Assembly (NCBI GenBank): GCA_913050565.1
Contig: CAJWZW010000003.1
Span: forward strand, 1-59,875
Source: an uncultured Synechococcus sp.
GTDB lineage: Bacteria > Cyanobacteriota > Cyanobacteriia > PCC-6307 > Cyanobiaceae
Length of the DNA: 59,875 nt
Reading direction: 5' to 3'
Of the stretch, positions 9,621 through 20,251 are shown piece after piece (within the stretch, counting starts at the first letter, position 1; each line of letters begins with the position of its first letter). The notes beneath the pieces were generated by a model. That model saw only the letters and a program-made list of their open reading frames with translations, did no database searches and was not told where the DNA came from. The position numbers and the translations under genes were made by a program.

Positions 9621-11534
9621 TCAAGCTCCGTAAAGCCCTTCGATCAACGCGGCATCACGGGCCGTGATCCGATCACGACGCTGTTTGAGCGTCTGCGTCA
9701 GCAGACCGTTTTCGATGCTGAAGGGCTGAACCAAGACCACCCCGGCCAGACGCTCATCCGCACGGGCACCAGTGCGCTGCTTCAGAAGGGTGTTGCACTC
9801 TTTCATCAGCAATCGCAGCAATGCCGGATCGCCGGGGCTGCCGCCAAGATCCGGCTCAACGGCAACTTCCTGTTCTGCTGCCCAGGCAAGGAGCGTCTCC
9901 GGGCGCGGCACGATCAGCGCTCCAAGCTGACGCTGGTCCTGGCCCACCAGCATCACCTGTTCAATCAGTGGACTGGCCACGAGAGCCTCCTCCAGAGGCC
10001 CGGGTTCGATGTTCTCTCCGCTGCTGAGCACGATCGTGTCCTTGGCCCGACCGGTGAGCGCAACCGTTCCGTCCGGCAGCAGCATCCCGAGATCACCGGT
10101 GTCAAACCAGCCATCAGCATCCAGCACCTTCGCCGTTGCCTCAGGCTTTCCCAGATACCCCCCCATCACCTGCGGTCCACGCACCAGAACCCGACCTCGC
10201 TGACGAAACCCCAGAGCGGCGCCTGTATCGGGGTCCACGATGCGGAATTCCGTGCCGGGCATGGGCAGGCCGGAACTGCCGCGAATGTTGCGCCAGGGTC
10301 TGCGGCAGCTGATCACCGGACTGGTTTCCGTCAGGCCGTAGCCCACCAGCAGCTCAATCCCCACGGCTTCGAAGAAGGCATCGATATGGGGGGCGATGGC
10401 ACCGCCACCACTGATTGGATACAGCAGTTGTCCGCCGCTGAGCTGACGTCGCAACTTGGGCCAGACAAGGGCTGAGGCCAGTGCATGCAGAGGCCAGCGC
10501 AGGGCAGCTGCGGCTGCACCCCGCAACCGGGACAACGAGGAGTCGGCATCGAGCATCAGGCCTCTCGCCCGTCGCAAAGCCAGGCGTTGAGCCGCACTGT
10601 TGCCGAGTGCCGCACGCAGGAGGCGCTGACGGGATGGGGGGAACGTCTTCAAGACATCCTCAAAGCCGGCCTGAACCGACTCCCACAACCGGGGAACCGT
10701 GGCCATCGCGATCGGCTGAACCCGCGGCAGATCCTTTTTGAGCTGCTTGATCGTTGTGTAGGTCTGCGTGCAGGCGCAGGACAGGAAGTAGTAGCTGGCG
10801 CTGCGCTCATAGGCATGCCAGATCGGCAGAACGCTCAGCACCGGAGAACCCGGAGCTGGATAGGCCACGCAGGCCAGAGAGCGCATCTGATGCAGGAGGT
10901 TGGAATGGGTGAGCGGAACTCCCTTGGGCTGGCCCGTTGTGCCGGAGGTGTAAAGCACCGTGGCCACCTGATGTCGTCCATGACTCGAGGTGAGTGAGGG
11001 CTGACCGGCCGCTGATTGCAGAAACGGCTCCCAGCCAAGAACACCGTCAACAGGGTCCCCTTCCAGCAGAAGCACGAATCGAAGTCTTGAGCGCTGCTCC
11101 GCTGTCAGAGCCAGCCGCTCCCACAGCGCGATGTTCTGCACCACGAGCGCTGTGGCGCGGCAGTCTTCAAGGATGTACCGAAGCTCCTCGACGGGGGCCG
11201 CTGCACCGCGAACAGCATCCGCAGCACCGGCACGCATCAGGCCCTGATCGGCCACCAGCCAGCGTGGACTGTTCTCAGCGAACAGAGCCACGACATCACC
11301 GTTCTGCACACCGGCACGACGAAACGCCACCGCCGCGGTGGCAATCCTCTGGGCCAGCTCGCCGAAGCTGAACCGTTCCGGATGCACGGCATGGGGGGCA
11401 TCCACAGCCGTGATGCTGCCGTGGTGTTCGGCCAGCCAGGGCCAGACGGCATCAACGCTGTCGAGGCTCTGAACAAAGGAATGGCGCTGCAAAGCCTGCT
11501 GTTCGCGCGCACAGGGTCTCCAGCTGGCCGTCAT
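9621..11534 (-). CDS. AMP-dependent synthetase / long-chain acyl-CoA(ACP) ligase
   Basis: YTSGTTGQPKGVPLTHSN AMP-binding motif; GYGLTETSPV; start at MTASWRP chosen because the longer track ORF overlaps lipB. Confidence 0.9.
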   Translation of the reverse strand: MTASWRPCAREQQALQRHSFVQSLDSVDAVWPWLAEHHGSITAVDAPHAVHPERFSFGELAQRIATAAVAFRRAGVQNGDVVALFAENSPRWLVADQGLMRAGAADAVRGAAAPVEELRYILEDCRATALVVQNIALWERLALTAEQRSRLRFVLLLEGDPVDGVLGWEPFLQSAAGQPSLTSSHGRHQVATVLYTSGTTGQPKGVPLTHSNLLHQMRSLACVAYPAPGSPVLSVLPIWHAYERSASYYFLSCACTQTYTTIKQLKKDLPRVQPIAMATVPRLWESVQAGFEDVLKTFPPSRQRLLRAALGNSAAQRLALRRARGLMLDADSSLSRLRGAAAAALRWPLHALASALVWPKLRRQLSGGQLLYPISGGGAIAPHIDAFFEAVGIELLVGYGLTETSPVISCRRPWRNIRGSSGLPMPGTEFRIVDPDTGAALGFRQRGRVLVRGPQVMGGYLGKPEATAKVLDADGWFDTGDLGMLLPDGTVALTGRAKDTIVLSSGENIEPGPLEEALVASPLIEQVMLVGQDQRQLGALIVPRPETLLAWAAEQEVAVEPDLGGSPGDPALLRLLMKECNTLLKQRTGARADERLAGVVLVQPFSIENGLLTQTLKQRRDRITARDAALIEGLYGA

Positions 11535-11565
11535 CCGGGCATCGGTTGTGGTTGCGCTACGCCTA

Positions 11566-12261
11566 TCACGCTTCGGCGAACCAGGCCAGATCGAATCGTG
11601 CAGCGATGGCATCCCGCAGCAGGGGTTGAACCTCCGAGGGATGCAACCCCGGCAACCAATCAGCAAGACAGCCCACCTTGCGGCCATGGAGCCCGCAGGG
11701 GGTGATCTGCTCAAACCCTTCCAGATCACAGGAAACATTCAGTGCCAGACCGTGCTGTGTGATCCAGCGCCGGCAACCCACGCCGATCGCAGCCACCTTT
11801 CGGTTGTCGAGCCAGAGCCCGGTGAGCCCTTGCTGCCGCTGACCCTTCAGCCCCAGACGAGCCAGAACGTCGATCAGCACCTGCTCCAGCTCACGCAGAT
11901 ACCAGTGCAGATCGGTCTGATGCCGGCGAAGATCCAGCACCAGATAGGCCACCAGCTGTCCGGGCAGATGGTGCGTCACTTCACCGCCTCGATCAATGCG
12001 ATGCAGCGGTGCCGGCGGCTGAGCCGGATCAAAATGCAGATGCTGGGTGCTGGCTCCCCGTCCCAGGGTGTAACAGGGGGGATGCTGAAGCAACCAAACT
12101 GCACCGGGTGCCTCGGCTTCCTCCAGCAGCCTTTTCTGCCAACGTTGTTGGGCCGTCCAGGCCTGTTCAAAAGGCACCAGGCCGGGCATCTCGAAAAGAA
12201 TTGCGGAATCAGGGTGTGCCAAATCGCCAGCCGCACTTAACTTGCCGATAACAACCGGCAC
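11566..12261 (-). CDS. lipB: Octanoyl-[ACP]:protein N-octanoyltransferase
   Basis: [52 protein letters not shown]. Confidence 0.95.
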   Translation of the reverse strand: MPVVIGKLSAAGDLAHPDSAILFEMPGLVPFEQAWTAQQRWQKRLLEEAEAPGAVWLLQHPPCYTLGRGASTQHLHFDPAQPPAPLHRIDRGGEVTHHLPGQLVAYLVLDLRRHQTDLHWYLRELEQVLIDVLARLGLKGQRQQGLTGLWLDNRKVAAIGVGCRRWITQHGLALNVSCDLEGFEQITPCGLHGRKVGCLADWLPGLHPSEVQPLLRDAIAARFDLAWFAEA

Positions 12262-12272
12262 AGGAGTGACGC

Positions 12273-12860
12273 ATGAAGTTGCTGATCCATGGTCGCAACC
12301 TCGAGATCACGCCGGCGTTGAGGGATTACACGCAGACCAAGCTCGAACGGGCCACGCATCACTTCGGTGATGCGGTTCGGGAAGCGGATGTCCATCTCTC
12401 CGTGGCTCGCAATCCGCGGGTGCCTCAGCAGACCGCAGAGGTCACGGTGTTTGCCAACGGAACGGTGATCCGTGCCCAGGAGCGCAGCGAAAACCTCTAC
12501 GCCAGCATCGATCTGGCTGCTGGAAAACTGGCGCGTCAGTTGCGTCGCTGGAAGGAACGCCACAGCGATCACCACCACAGCCACGGCCACAGCGCCTCAA
12601 ACACCCCCAGCACCGACGCCCTCAGCGACGACAGCCAGGTGGATGGATCCTTGCTGGATGGACGTGAGGCTGAACTCCCCGACCCGGGAGTGCGTCGCAA
12701 ATATTTCGAGATGCCACCGATGGATCTTGCGGAGGCACGTCAGCAGCTGGATCTCATCGACCACGATTTCTACTTGTTCCGCGATCGCCAAAGCGGACAA
12801 CTCCAGGTGATCTACCGCCGCAACCACGGTGGATACGGCGTGATTCAGGCTCGGGAATGA
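12273..12860 (+). CDS. hpf: Ribosome hibernation promoting factor, long form (LrtA/HPF)
   Basis: [25 protein letters not shown]-terminal HPF domain; C-terminal [33 protein letters not shown]. Confidence 0.95.
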   Translation: MKLLIHGRNLEITPALRDYTQTKLERATHHFGDAVREADVHLSVARNPRVPQQTAEVTVFANGTVIRAQERSENLYASIDLAAGKLARQLRRWKERHSDHHHSHGHSASNTPSTDALSDDSQVDGSLLDGREAELPDPGVRRKYFEMPPMDLAEARQQLDLIDHDFYLFRDRQSGQLQVIYRRNHGGYGVIQARE

Positions 12861-12874
12861 TTCACCTCTGAGGC

Positions 12875-13555
12875 ATGGCCGAACGCCCCAAAGAGCTTCC
12901 CGACTTGCACCAAAGGCTTGATCAGGCCGTCCTCGATCCGTTGCTCACGAATGCACAGCTGCTGGAGATGTGCGATGGAGGTCGCCAGGAAGGGGTTCGG
13001 GGCATCTGCACCACCCTTCCGCAGCTGTCCCTGATGCGCGACCGGCTGGGTCGAAGCGACAGTGGTCCACGCCTGATCGCTGCGATCGGTTTTCCCTTCG
13101 GAGCACTGCCAGCCGAACTCAAGCTGGCTGAAGCTGAGTGGGCAGCCGCCCATGGCGCTCAGGAACTGGATGTCGCGCCGGATTTCCATGCCCTGGCCAA
13201 CAACGAAGCCAACCGGTTTTCCGAGGAGATTGCAGCGCTCTGCGACCTCGGGCTTCCGGTTCGCGTGGTGCTTGATATGGCTCGTCTGACGGAGGAGCAG
13301 CTGGGTCTTGCCGTGGAAGCATCCATCGATGCCGGGGCAAGCGGCCTGCAGACCGGCAACGGCTTCGGGCCGCCTTGTCATTCCGCTCAGATTGAGCAGA
13401 TGAAGGCGCTGTGTCGAAACCGCTGCAGCATCAAAGCAGCGGGAGGCATCCACAGCCTGGAACTGGTTATGGAGATTCTGGAGGCAGGAGCCGACCTGAT
13501 CGGCACCACCTCCGCGCCTCAGCTGGTGCAGGCTCTGCGGCGGCCTGCAGGTTGA
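12875..13555 (+). CDS. deoC: Deoxyribose-phosphate aldolase
   Basis: IGFPFGALPAELKLAEAE; VRVVLDMARLTEEQ; IKAAGGIHSLE. Confidence 0.92.
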   Translation: MAERPKELPDLHQRLDQAVLDPLLTNAQLLEMCDGGRQEGVRGICTTLPQLSLMRDRLGRSDSGPRLIAAIGFPFGALPAELKLAEAEWAAAHGAQELDVAPDFHALANNEANRFSEEIAALCDLGLPVRVVLDMARLTEEQLGLAVEASIDAGASGLQTGNGFGPPCHSAQIEQMKALCRNRCSIKAAGGIHSLELVMEILEAGADLIGTTSAPQLVQALRRPAG

Positions 13556-14329
13556 ATGGCTGAGCGTCGATTGGAAGGGCTGGCCCTCAAGGTCGGACCC
13601 CTCGGCGAACATGACCGGCTGCTCAGCCTGCTGAGCGAATCCGAGGGCGTGACACGGCTGGCGGTTCCCGGTGCCCGACGACCGAAAAGCAGTCTGGCTG
13701 CTGCAGCCCCACTCACCCTGTTGCAGCTGCAGGTGGGGGGACGCAGTGGCCTGCCCAGAGTCCGACAGCTGCGCGTGTTGAGGAGCTTCTCAGAACTGGG
13801 GCGGCAACTGGAATCACTGTCTGCAGCGCAGGCTCTGTGTGACCTCTGCCTGCAGATCGCAGCCCAGGATCCAGTGGAGGGTCTTCTGGCGATGTTGCTG
13901 CTGCACCTGGAACGACTCGAACAACGCGCGCAGAGCCCGGATCTGGTGCTGGCCGGCACCGTTCAGGCCTGCGTGCACCTGCTCACCCTCGGCGGCTATG
14001 GACTGCCACTGCAAAGCTGCTGCCTGACCGGCAAGCCCCTGGATCCACCGCTGGGTCAGTGGGAATGGCGCTGCAGTCTGCTGCCAGAGGATGGTTTCGC
14101 CATTGATGCCCAGCCCGGTGCCGCCTTGACCATGAACCCCTCGGAACTGGCTCTGCTGCAACGGCTCATCCGCCCCGACCTGCCCCGACGACGCGACGGA
14201 GAACTGATGGGCCCTCCAGCGGTGTGGCTGCGACTGCTGGCGGTGGTGGAGCGTTGGATCGGCGTGCATCTGAACCGGCGAAGTCGAGCCCTCGCGATGC
14301 TTCGTGAATCTCTTCTGACGGGCACATGA
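13556..14329 (+). CDS. recO: DNA repair protein RecO
   Basis: EGLALKVGPLGEHDRLLSLLSESEGVTRLAVPGARRPKSSL. Confidence 0.9.
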   Translation: MAERRLEGLALKVGPLGEHDRLLSLLSESEGVTRLAVPGARRPKSSLAAAAPLTLLQLQVGGRSGLPRVRQLRVLRSFSELGRQLESLSAAQALCDLCLQIAAQDPVEGLLAMLLLHLERLEQRAQSPDLVLAGTVQACVHLLTLGGYGLPLQSCCLTGKPLDPPLGQWEWRCSLLPEDGFAIDAQPGAALTMNPSELALLQRLIRPDLPRRRDGELMGPPAVWLRLLAVVERWIGVHLNRRSRALAMLRESLLTGT

Positions 14330-14357
14330 GCCAACATGGCCGCGACGCAACGCCTCC

Positions 14358-15737
14358 TTGAGCGGACCGACCCTTTCCTCACCCGAACCCGCCCTGCCCA
14401 CAGGAAGCAATCCTGAAGGCAGCCGCGGCCTGCAGGCTGTTCTGAAGCTGAACGACTTCCGCAAGCTCTGGCTGGGCCAGATCTTCTCTCAGCTGGCGGA
14501 CAAGTTCTACATCGTGCTGATGGTGTTCCTGATCGATCAGCACCTGCTGCTGATGGGAGAGGGCAGCGGAGTTCTGGCCGATATGGCCTCCGGGTACGGG
14601 CTGGACATCAGCACCCGCACCAAGGTGATCACGCTTCTGGCCACAGGCATCTTCGTGGCCAACACCATCCCGGCGATGGTGCTGGGAACGGTCGCCGGCG
14701 TCTGGGCTGACCGCTGGCCGAAACGCCGGGTGATGGTGGCCTCCAACGCGTTGCGCGCCCTGATGGTGCTGTTTGCACCGATTTGCCTTCTGCCCGGCCC
14801 CACCTGGCTTGGGCTGCCCTGGGGCTACTGGGGACTGATCGGCATGACCCTGATTGAGTCAGTCCTCACGCAGTTCTTTGCCCCCGCCGAGCAAGCAACC
14901 ATCCCCCTGGTGGTTCCTCGGCAGCACCTGCTGGCGGCGAATTCCCTCTATCAGGCCACCAGCATGGGCGCGACGATTCTCGGTTTCGCGCTGGGCGAAC
15001 CGATCCTGAGAGCTCTGCATCACGGTCTGCTGATGATCGGGATCGATGGGGGGGAATTCCTGCTGCTTCCGCTTTGTTATGGCCTGGCGGCGGTCAGCAT
15101 CACGCGACTGAGCCTGGAAGAAGCACCGAAGCCGCCCTCCACCACATCGGTATGGACGGAGATCGGTGAGGGGCTTCAGGTGCTGAAACAGGTGCCGTCC
15201 GTCCGCGGCGCAATGCTGCATCTGGTTCTGCTGTACAGCCTTCTTGCTGCCCTTTACGTCCTTGCACTGCAGCTGGCGGCCCTGATCGACAGTCTCGGGC
15301 CATCAGGTTTTGGGGCACTTCTCGCCATGAGCGGCGTCGGTATGGCCATCGGCGCGGTGGTGATCGCCCAGGCCGGGCATCGCTTCAGCCGTAGACGATT
15401 GAGTGCAACCGGACTCGGCACGATCACCTGGACCCTGGTGCTGCTCAGCCAACTGAGGGGCTCCCTGGGATTCACCCTCGGCCTGTGTGGAATTCTGGGC
15501 GTCGGTGCAGCTCTGGTGGCCATCCCGGCTCAGACCACGATTCAGGAGGAAACACCGGAATCCGAAAGAGGCCGTGTTTTCGGACTGCAGAACAACCTGA
15601 TCAACATCGCGCTGAGTTTGCCGCTTGTGCTCGCGGGAACCCTGGTGAGCAGCATCGGTCTGCAGCCGGTCCTGCTTCTGCTGGCGGGCCTTGCTCTGAC
15701 GGCCGCATTACTAGAAAGACCATGGCAGCGCTGCTAG
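14358..15737 (+). CDS. MFS transporter
   Basis: Polytopic; LNDFRKLWLGQIFSQLADKFY; ADRWPKRRVMV motif. Confidence 0.85.
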   Translation: MSGPTLSSPEPALPTGSNPEGSRGLQAVLKLNDFRKLWLGQIFSQLADKFYIVLMVFLIDQHLLLMGEGSGVLADMASGYGLDISTRTKVITLLATGIFVANTIPAMVLGTVAGVWADRWPKRRVMVASNALRALMVLFAPICLLPGPTWLGLPWGYWGLIGMTLIESVLTQFFAPAEQATIPLVVPRQHLLAANSLYQATSMGATILGFALGEPILRALHHGLLMIGIDGGEFLLLPLCYGLAAVSITRLSLEEAPKPPSTTSVWTEIGEGLQVLKQVPSVRGAMLHLVLLYSLLAALYVLALQLAALIDSLGPSGFGALLAMSGVGMAIGAVVIAQAGHRFSRRRLSATGLGTITWTLVLLSQLRGSLGFTLGLCGILGVGAALVAIPAQTTIQEETPESERGRVFGLQNNLINIALSLPLVLAGTLVSSIGLQPVLLLLAGLALTAALLERPWQRC

Positions 15738-15769
15738 TTTTTGCATTCGCCTGAGGAGGATCCTCAAGC

Positions 15770-16942
15770 TTGGTTCAAATTGCCTGGCTGGGAAAAAAAT
15801 CACCGTTTTGCGGGAATGTCTCCTACGGGCTCAGCACGACAGAGGCCTTGCGCAACAGAGGCCACCAGACGCATTTCATTCATTTCGACAACCCTCGCGA
15901 TCCGGAAAGCCCCGCCACCTCCCTGCTGGCCAACGACCCGGATGTGAGCCTGCCCTATCTGGTGAAGTCGCAGGTTTACACCATTCCCTCCCCAAGGGCT
16001 CAACGGGAATTACGGGAGTCGCTGGAGCGTCTGAAACCGGACATCGTCCACGCCAGTCTCACGCTTTCACCACTGGATTTCAGGCTTCCGGAACTCTGCC
16101 AGCAACTTGAGGTTCCCCTCGTTGCGACATTTCACCCGCCCTTCGATGCTGGCCTGCGCAACATCACGGCCGGTACCCAGCAGCTCACCTATCAGCTGTA
16201 TGCCCCTGCACTGGCGAAATACGACCGGGTGATTGTGTTCTCCGAGCTGCAGGCCGATGTGCTGGTGCGTCTTGGGGTACCGGAAAGCCGACTGGTGGTG
16301 ATTCCCAACGGCGTGGATATCAATCGCTGGTCTCCGGCGATTCCGAGCTGCCCCTCCCCCATGCTCCAGAACGTTCGGGAACGAATCGGCACCAAACGAA
16401 TCTTTCTTTATGTGGGGCGTCTGGCCACTGAAAAGAATGTGGAAGCTCTGCTTCAGGCCTGGCGGATAGCGGATCCCGGCGACAGCTGCCTGGTGATTGT
16501 GGGGGATGGCCCGCTGCGCAGCAGCCTGATCAATCAATACGACGATGCATCCGTGATCTGGTGGGGTTATGAGCCCGACCAGAGCACACGCATTGCCCTG
16601 ATGCAGTGTGCAGAAGTCTTCGTTCTTCCCAGCCTCGTGGAGGGGCTGTCCCTGGCACTGCTGGAAGCGATGGCCTGTGGAACCGCCTGTATCGCCACGG
16701 ATGCCGGAGCCGATGGTGAAGTGCTGAATGACGGGGCGGGGATCGTGCTGAGCACGCAGGGGGTGACCTCGCAGCTGCGCACCCTTCTGCCGGTGTTGCT
16801 GGAACAACCTGTTCTGACGGCGGAACTGGGCCGCAAAGCCCGAGAAAGGGTCCTGGATCGCTACACCATTGATCGCAACATCGACGCCATCGAAACGGTT
16901 TACGCCTCCCTGCTCACCCAGTCACCGGTTCAGGCTGCCTGA
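15770..16942 (+). CDS. Glycosyltransferase family 4 (GT-B); TTG start
   Basis: VVIPNGVDINRWSP; LYVGRLATEKNVEALLQAW; LPSLVEGLSLALLEAMACG. Confidence 0.9.
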   Translation: MVQIAWLGKKSPFCGNVSYGLSTTEALRNRGHQTHFIHFDNPRDPESPATSLLANDPDVSLPYLVKSQVYTIPSPRAQRELRESLERLKPDIVHASLTLSPLDFRLPELCQQLEVPLVATFHPPFDAGLRNITAGTQQLTYQLYAPALAKYDRVIVFSELQADVLVRLGVPESRLVVIPNGVDINRWSPAIPSCPSPMLQNVRERIGTKRIFLYVGRLATEKNVEALLQAWRIADPGDSCLVIVGDGPLRSSLINQYDDASVIWWGYEPDQSTRIALMQCAEVFVLPSLVEGLSLALLEAMACGTACIATDAGADGEVLNDGAGIVLSTQGVTSQLRTLLPVLLEQPVLTAELGRKARERVLDRYTIDRNIDAIETVYASLLTQSPVQAA

Positions 16943-16943
16943 T

Positions 16944-17756
16944 TCAGGCCAGTTCTCTGCTGCGTTCCGCTGCAGCAATGACGGCTTCCATCAGGGCCGA
17001 ACGCAACCCTCCTCGCTCAAGGGCACGAACGCCGGCGATGGTTGTCCCTCCTGGGGAGGTGACCATATCTTTCAACGTTGCAGGATGCAGCTGACGCTGA
17101 TCCAGCAGTGCCGCGGATCCAGCCAGGGTTCGATGGGCCAGACGATGGGCCAGATCACGGGGCAATCCCGCTGCCACAGCACCATCGGCCATCGCTTCGG
17201 CCACGAGAGCGACAAAGGCCGGACCCGATGATGTGAGTGCCAGAAAGGCATCGAGTTTCTCTTCGGGCAGCTCCAAAACCTCTCCAACGCCGGCAAAGAG
17301 GTCCTGAACGTTCTGACGCTGAGGCGGGGAGATGTTCTCTCCCCAGGCAAGGGCCGTGAGTCCCTGACCCACCAGTGACGGAGTGTTCGGCACAGCACGG
17401 ACCACCCGGTGGCCTGGAAACAAACGCTGCAACCGCGACAGGTTGACTCCCGCCAGGACAGACACCAGGAGTGGGGAACCGCTCACCGGTGGGAGTGAGG
17501 CGGCCGCAGACTCAACCTGCTGCGGTTTGATCGCCAGCAGCTGCAGGGGAGCTGTCCAGACATCCACTGCTTCAGCCGATCCAGCGGCGTGAATCACGCA
17601 CTGGCGGAAAGCACTTTGCTGCAACGCTGCAGCCGACTCAGGCTGACCGACAACAGCCGTCACCTGATCCGGCGCAATGGAGCCAGCTGCGAGCAGAGGT
17701 TCAATCAGGGCCTGAGCCATGCGGCCCAGACCGATCACACCGATTGAGGGAGACAC
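16944..17756 (-). CDS. proC: Pyrroline-5-carboxylate reductase
   Basis: IGVIGLGRMAQALIEPLL; VRAVPNTPSLVGQGLTALAWG; TSSGPAFVALVAEAMADGAV. Confidence 0.94.
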   Translation of the reverse strand: MSPSIGVIGLGRMAQALIEPLLAAGSIAPDQVTAVVGQPESAAALQQSAFRQCVIHAAGSAEAVDVWTAPLQLLAIKPQQVESAAASLPPVSGSPLLVSVLAGVNLSRLQRLFPGHRVVRAVPNTPSLVGQGLTALAWGENISPPQRQNVQDLFAGVGEVLELPEEKLDAFLALTSSGPAFVALVAEAMADGAVAAGLPRDLAHRLAHRTLAGSAALLDQRQLHPATLKDMVTSPGGTTIAGVRALERGGLRSALMEAVIAAAERSRELA

Positions 17757-17765
17757 GCCCGGGCC

Positions 17766-18332
17766 TCAGAGTGCAGCGGCGCCCCAGGCCGGCGAAGGCG
17801 CTGCAGCGACTTCGGGCTGCTCGGCCACATCCGCTTCACGGCTGACAACGGTCGGAGAAGACGTCTCTTCCTGACTGGTGTTGGTGACGGTGACACAGCT
17901 GGGGGCGAAGAGGAAGATGCTCTCGCCCACCCGCTCCTGGTGGCCATCAATGGCGAAGGTGCCACCAGCAACGAAATCAACCGCTCTCTGGGCCTGATCC
18001 GGTTCCATCATCGTGAGATTGAGGATCACCGTTTTGCGCTCGCGCAGGGCCTGAATGGCACGTGGCATCTCATCGAAGCTGCGGGGCTCCATGAGGTTGA
18101 CCTCCGCCGCAGCCGAGCTGATGCCGGGCATGCCGATCACATTGGAACCTGGCAGGCTGTCGCCGAGGTCAAAGGGATTGCTGTCGCCAATGGTGGCCAG
18201 GGCACCACCGTCGGCCTGGGCAGCCCGCTGGTCCTGCTCCACTTGATCATCGTCGTAAACCAAATCATCCAGATCGCCATCGAGATAGTCGTCACCGGCG
18301 ACGACGGCACGCAGGCGGGAAATGAGCGACAC
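17766..18332 (-). CDS. sepF: Cell division protein SepF
   Basis: [50 protein letters not shown]. Confidence 0.93.
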   Translation of the reverse strand: MSLISRLRAVVAGDDYLDGDLDDLVYDDDQVEQDQRAAQADGGALATIGDSNPFDLGDSLPGSNVIGMPGISSAAAEVNLMEPRSFDEMPRAIQALRERKTVILNLTMMEPDQAQRAVDFVAGGTFAIDGHQERVGESIFLFAPSCVTVTNTSQEETSSPTVVSREADVAEQPEVAAAPSPAWGAAAL

Positions 18333-18423
18333 CTTGAAATTCCTCTCAGGCTGAGACGTGGTGGGCTCCCGGGAACAGGGAAACCTATGACCTTGGATAA
18401 CGTTTCAGCCAATCCTCAGCAAG

Positions 18424-19086
18424 TCAGCCCATGGCCGGCGCTGATACCGGCCGAGCCCCGAACAGTGCTGATCCCAGGCGCAACCAGGTGCTGCCGGCAG
18501 CGGTGGCATCACGCCAGTCACCACTCATCCCCATCGAACAGTCCGGCAAACCCAGGTGGTCCGCCAGATGGCGGCACTCGCTGAACAACGCCCGCCGATC
18601 CATGACAGGGCAATCAAACGGGGCCATGGTCATCAACCCGACAACCCGCATGGCAGGGAGGGTTGAAAGCTCCGCCCACACGTTTTGAAGATGATCGGCG
18701 TCGAAGCCACCCTTGCTCGGATCGGGCCGAAGCTTCACCTGGAGCAGTACAGAGGGGGACACCTCCTCCTCGGAGGCGATGCGCGACACACGCCTGGCCA
18801 GCTCCAGGGAGTCAACGGAATGAATGACTGAGAAGGCCTTCACCACGGGGCGAACCTTGTTGCTCTGCAGGCGTCCGATGAAATGCCATTCGATCTCGAG
18901 GTCCGCCAGGTCGTTTTGTTTCGGCAAAGCTTCCTGAAGCCGACTCTCCCCAAAGGCCCGCTGACCCAGCAGGGCCAGTGCTCGGATCGAACTGGATGGA
19001 TGCCCCTTGCTGACGGCAAGAAGGCGGGCGGATGCAGGCAGCTCCTCCCGCAGATTCCTCCAGCGTTCGGCGAGAGAACTGGTCAA
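18424..19086 (-). CDS. pipY: YggS/PipY family PLP homeostasis protein
   Basis: RLLAVSKGHPSSSIRAL; EWHFIGRLQSNKVRPV; CSMGMSGDWRDA; directly downstream of pipX. Confidence 0.92.
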   Translation of the reverse strand: MTSSLAERWRNLREELPASARLLAVSKGHPSSSIRALALLGQRAFGESRLQEALPKQNDLADLEIEWHFIGRLQSNKVRPVVKAFSVIHSVDSLELARRVSRIASEEEVSPSVLLQVKLRPDPSKGGFDADHLQNVWAELSTLPAMRVVGLMTMAPFDCPVMDRRALFSECRHLADHLGLPDCSMGMSGDWRDATAAGSTWLRLGSALFGARPVSAPAMG

Positions 19087-19089
19087 GGC

Positions 19090-19356
19090 CTAGATGAAAG
19101 TCTGGTTGAACAGCTGCTTCCAGTCCTTCAGATCCGCAGCACCGGAGCGTTGACATCGCTGCAGATGAACATCGGCATGGTGCCTGGCATCTCCATAGGG
19201 AATCACTTCGAACTGCGCACCCCTGGGCTGCAAGGTGACGAGAAAGAACATCCGCTGGGCGTACAACGTGGCGTAGACGTCTCGTCCTTCGCCGGCCGGC
19301 GCCACGAGGTACAGCATCCCGAAGGTGGGGTGATTGAGATAACGCTCTGCAGCCAT
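19090..19356 (-). CDS. pipX: PipX, NtcA co-activator / PII-interacting protein
   Basis: YLNHPTFGMLYLV...TLYAQRMFFLVTLQPRGAQFEVIPYGDAR matches PipX. Confidence 0.93.
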   Translation of the reverse strand: MAAERYLNHPTFGMLYLVAPAGEGRDVYATLYAQRMFFLVTLQPRGAQFEVIPYGDARHHADVHLQRCQRSGAADLKDWKQLFNQTFI

Positions 19357-19369
19357 GAAGGCGATCTCC

Positions 19370-20248
19370 CTAGGAAGCACCGTACAGAACGCGCAGCACC
19401 ACAGTCATCGGCAGCAGCAGGGCGACCAGACCGTTGAGCCAGATCCTGGCTTGCTGTCTTGGCAGCCGAAAGGCGGAGGGATCCAGCACCTGCCCTCCCC
19501 GCGCCACAAGGGCGTCCGCACCCTGTTCTGCGCGGAGCAGGATGTTGGCCAACAGCCGCTCACCGACTGCGAGGACCAGCCCGAAAGAGGCCTTGAAACC
19601 GAGCTGTTTCAGATTGACCGCACGACCTGCCAGAGATCGCAGCAGGTTCTGCAGTTCCTCCTGAGCCAGGGGGAGAAAACGCAGGGCCAGAAGCAGCTGA
19701 AATCCCAGCCGCTCCATGGGGAGACCCAGCCAGACCAGCGGAGCCAGAAGCCAGGTGAGAGCCCAGACCAGATCCTCGGGGGGAGTGCTGAGCAACACCA
19801 GATTGACGCTGTGAATCACCGTGAAGAGCAGGGTTGATGTGCGCAGGCCCAGAAGAAGAGAGGCCCGGTCCACCCGCAGAGGGCCGAAACGCAGCACATC
19901 CCAGTCCGGCCCCTCAACCAGAGCACCCGGAAGTTCATCGGGAGGGCGCAGGGCCAGAGCCGCAGCGGGATCCGTTGCAGGCAGAAACATCGACAGCAAT
20001 CCCACGCCGAGAGCCAGCAGGGTGAGAACACCCAGAGAACGCCACCAGAGCCGACGCGGCAGACCACTGGCGACGGTGAGCAACAAGAGCGCCAGCACAA
20101 GCGACACTCTCCAGACAGGCCCCGCCAGAACGGGTGTCAGCAGAAAAACCAGCGACCAGCTGAGCTTCAGACGCGCATCAAGGCGACGCAACCAGCACGA
20201 AGGACCATCCACGTACTGGCCGATGGGGATCTGCCGCAGCCAGTCCAT
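19370..20248 (-). CDS. CbiQ/EcfT-like transmembrane protein
   Basis: Polytopic with RFLPLAQEELQNLLRSLAGRAV coupling-helix-like segment. Confidence 0.8.
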   Translation of the reverse strand: MDWLRQIPIGQYVDGPSCWLRRLDARLKLSWSLVFLLTPVLAGPVWRVSLVLALLLLTVASGLPRRLWWRSLGVLTLLALGVGLLSMFLPATDPAAALALRPPDELPGALVEGPDWDVLRFGPLRVDRASLLLGLRTSTLLFTVIHSVNLVLLSTPPEDLVWALTWLLAPLVWLGLPMERLGFQLLLALRFLPLAQEELQNLLRSLAGRAVNLKQLGFKASFGLVLAVGERLLANILLRAEQGADALVARGGQVLDPSAFRLPRQQARIWLNGLVALLLPMTVVLRVLYGAS

Positions 20249-20251
20249 CCC

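Noticed and set aside
12189-12273. lipB and hpf start codons only 11 bp apart
   Set aside because: lipB start is a GTG with a possible downstream in-frame ATG near 12189, so the spacing is not secure enough to report.
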